DNA of 6,334 nt from an uncultured Ignavibacteriales bacterium (GTDB lineage: Bacteria; Bacteroidota; Ignavibacteria; Ignavibacteriales; Ignavibacteriaceae), in contig CAJXGP010000131.1 of NCBI GenBank assembly GCA_913053915.1, forward strand, positions 1-6,334, in the 5' to 3' direction. The position numbers and the translations under genes are program-made. Positions 6,210 through 6,334 of the stretch are shown here, one piece after another. Below the pieces are notes generated by a model. It had not been told where the DNA came from. It saw only the letters and a program-made list of their open reading frames with translations, and made no database searches. Numbering within the stretch: position 1 is the stretch's first letter; every line of letters begins with the position of its first letter.

Positions 6210-6334
6210 ATGGGAAAAAATATATTCAAAGCTATGGTAGTTCGTGAAACCGAAGGAAAATTTATCTGCAACATCGAAAATAAGTCGGTGGATGAACTGC
6301 CTGCCGGAGATGTGCTTATAAACGTAAAATATTC
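6210..6334 (+). CDS. yhdH: N-terminus of a YhdH/AcuI-family quinone oxidoreductase (cut by window end)
   Basis: Only 41 complete codons are present; the frame is open to the window edge. The start reads MGKNIFKAMVVRETEGKF, followed by SVDELPAGDVLINVKYS. This closely follows the YhdH/YhfP/AcuI pattern: a KA.VV strand, a short loop, then 'LP.GDVLI.V.YSS', the opening of the GroES-like domain of medium-chain dehydrogenases/reductases. Members use NADPH; AcuI reduces acryloyl-CoA to propionyl-CoA, while others are known only as quinone or enone reductases. The cofactor-binding domain lies outside the window, so the substrate cannot be told. An in-frame TGA at 6201-6203 bars a longer start. Met9 (ATG 6234) is an alternative, but the start at 6210 keeps the common short lead before KA.VV. 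No strong Shine-Dalgarno is seen. Confidence 0.75.
   Translation, partial: MGKNIFKAMVVRETEGKFICNIENKSVDELPAGDVLINVKY

Overview
The window carries the 3' part of a Bat (Bacteroides aerotolerance) operon, batB-batC-batD-batE, on the + strand (122-4634). It is followed by a convergent gene for a membrane-anchored M23 murein peptidase (4765-6054, - strand). At the right edge is the start of a divergently transcribed YhdH/AcuI-type NADPH oxidoreductase, cut by the window end. The DNA is strongly AT-rich. The Bat gene order, the Phe-Ser-Gln signal-peptide ends and the mostly Shine-Dalgarno-free starts point to the Bacteroidota/Ignavibacteriota side of the FCB group, possibly an Ignavibacteria-like organism. 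That placement is inference; no rRNA or marker gene is present.

Layout: 1-121 is an AT-rich leader, where an upstream gene (batA expected) may end within the first 31 bases. 122-1162 is batB (membrane-anchored von Willebrand A protein). 1175-1972 is batC (exported TPR protein with a long Asn/Lys/Gln linker and a conserved-looking C-terminal tail). 2007-3842 is batD (large exported protein with one C-terminal membrane anchor). 3852-4634 is batE (TPR, two membrane segments, SH3-like domain). The four genes are 9-34 bp apart and are probably cotranscribed. 4635-4764 is the convergent gap, with a modest hairpin that may be a terminator. 6055-6209 is a divergent AT-rich region with a perfect 8-bp dyad and a possible Bacteroidota-type promoter.

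In this family the vWA protein BatB sits in the inner membrane with a soluble MIDAS domain. BatC and BatE offer TPR surfaces, and BatD and BatE place soluble domains on the outer face of the membrane. In related genomes the set follows a MoxR AAA+ ATPase, a DUF58 protein and batA, which would lie left of this window. The usual view is an envelope or stress-related chaperone-like assembly whose substrates are unknown. The neighbouring M23 enzyme also acts on the envelope but has its own transcription direction.

I found no mobile element, CRISPR array, RNA gene or clearly undescribed system. The points most worth a second look are the Asn/Lys linker of BatC with its 12-bp tandem repeat, the Asp in place of the usual second His in the M23 HxH motif, and the dyad in the divergent intergenic region.
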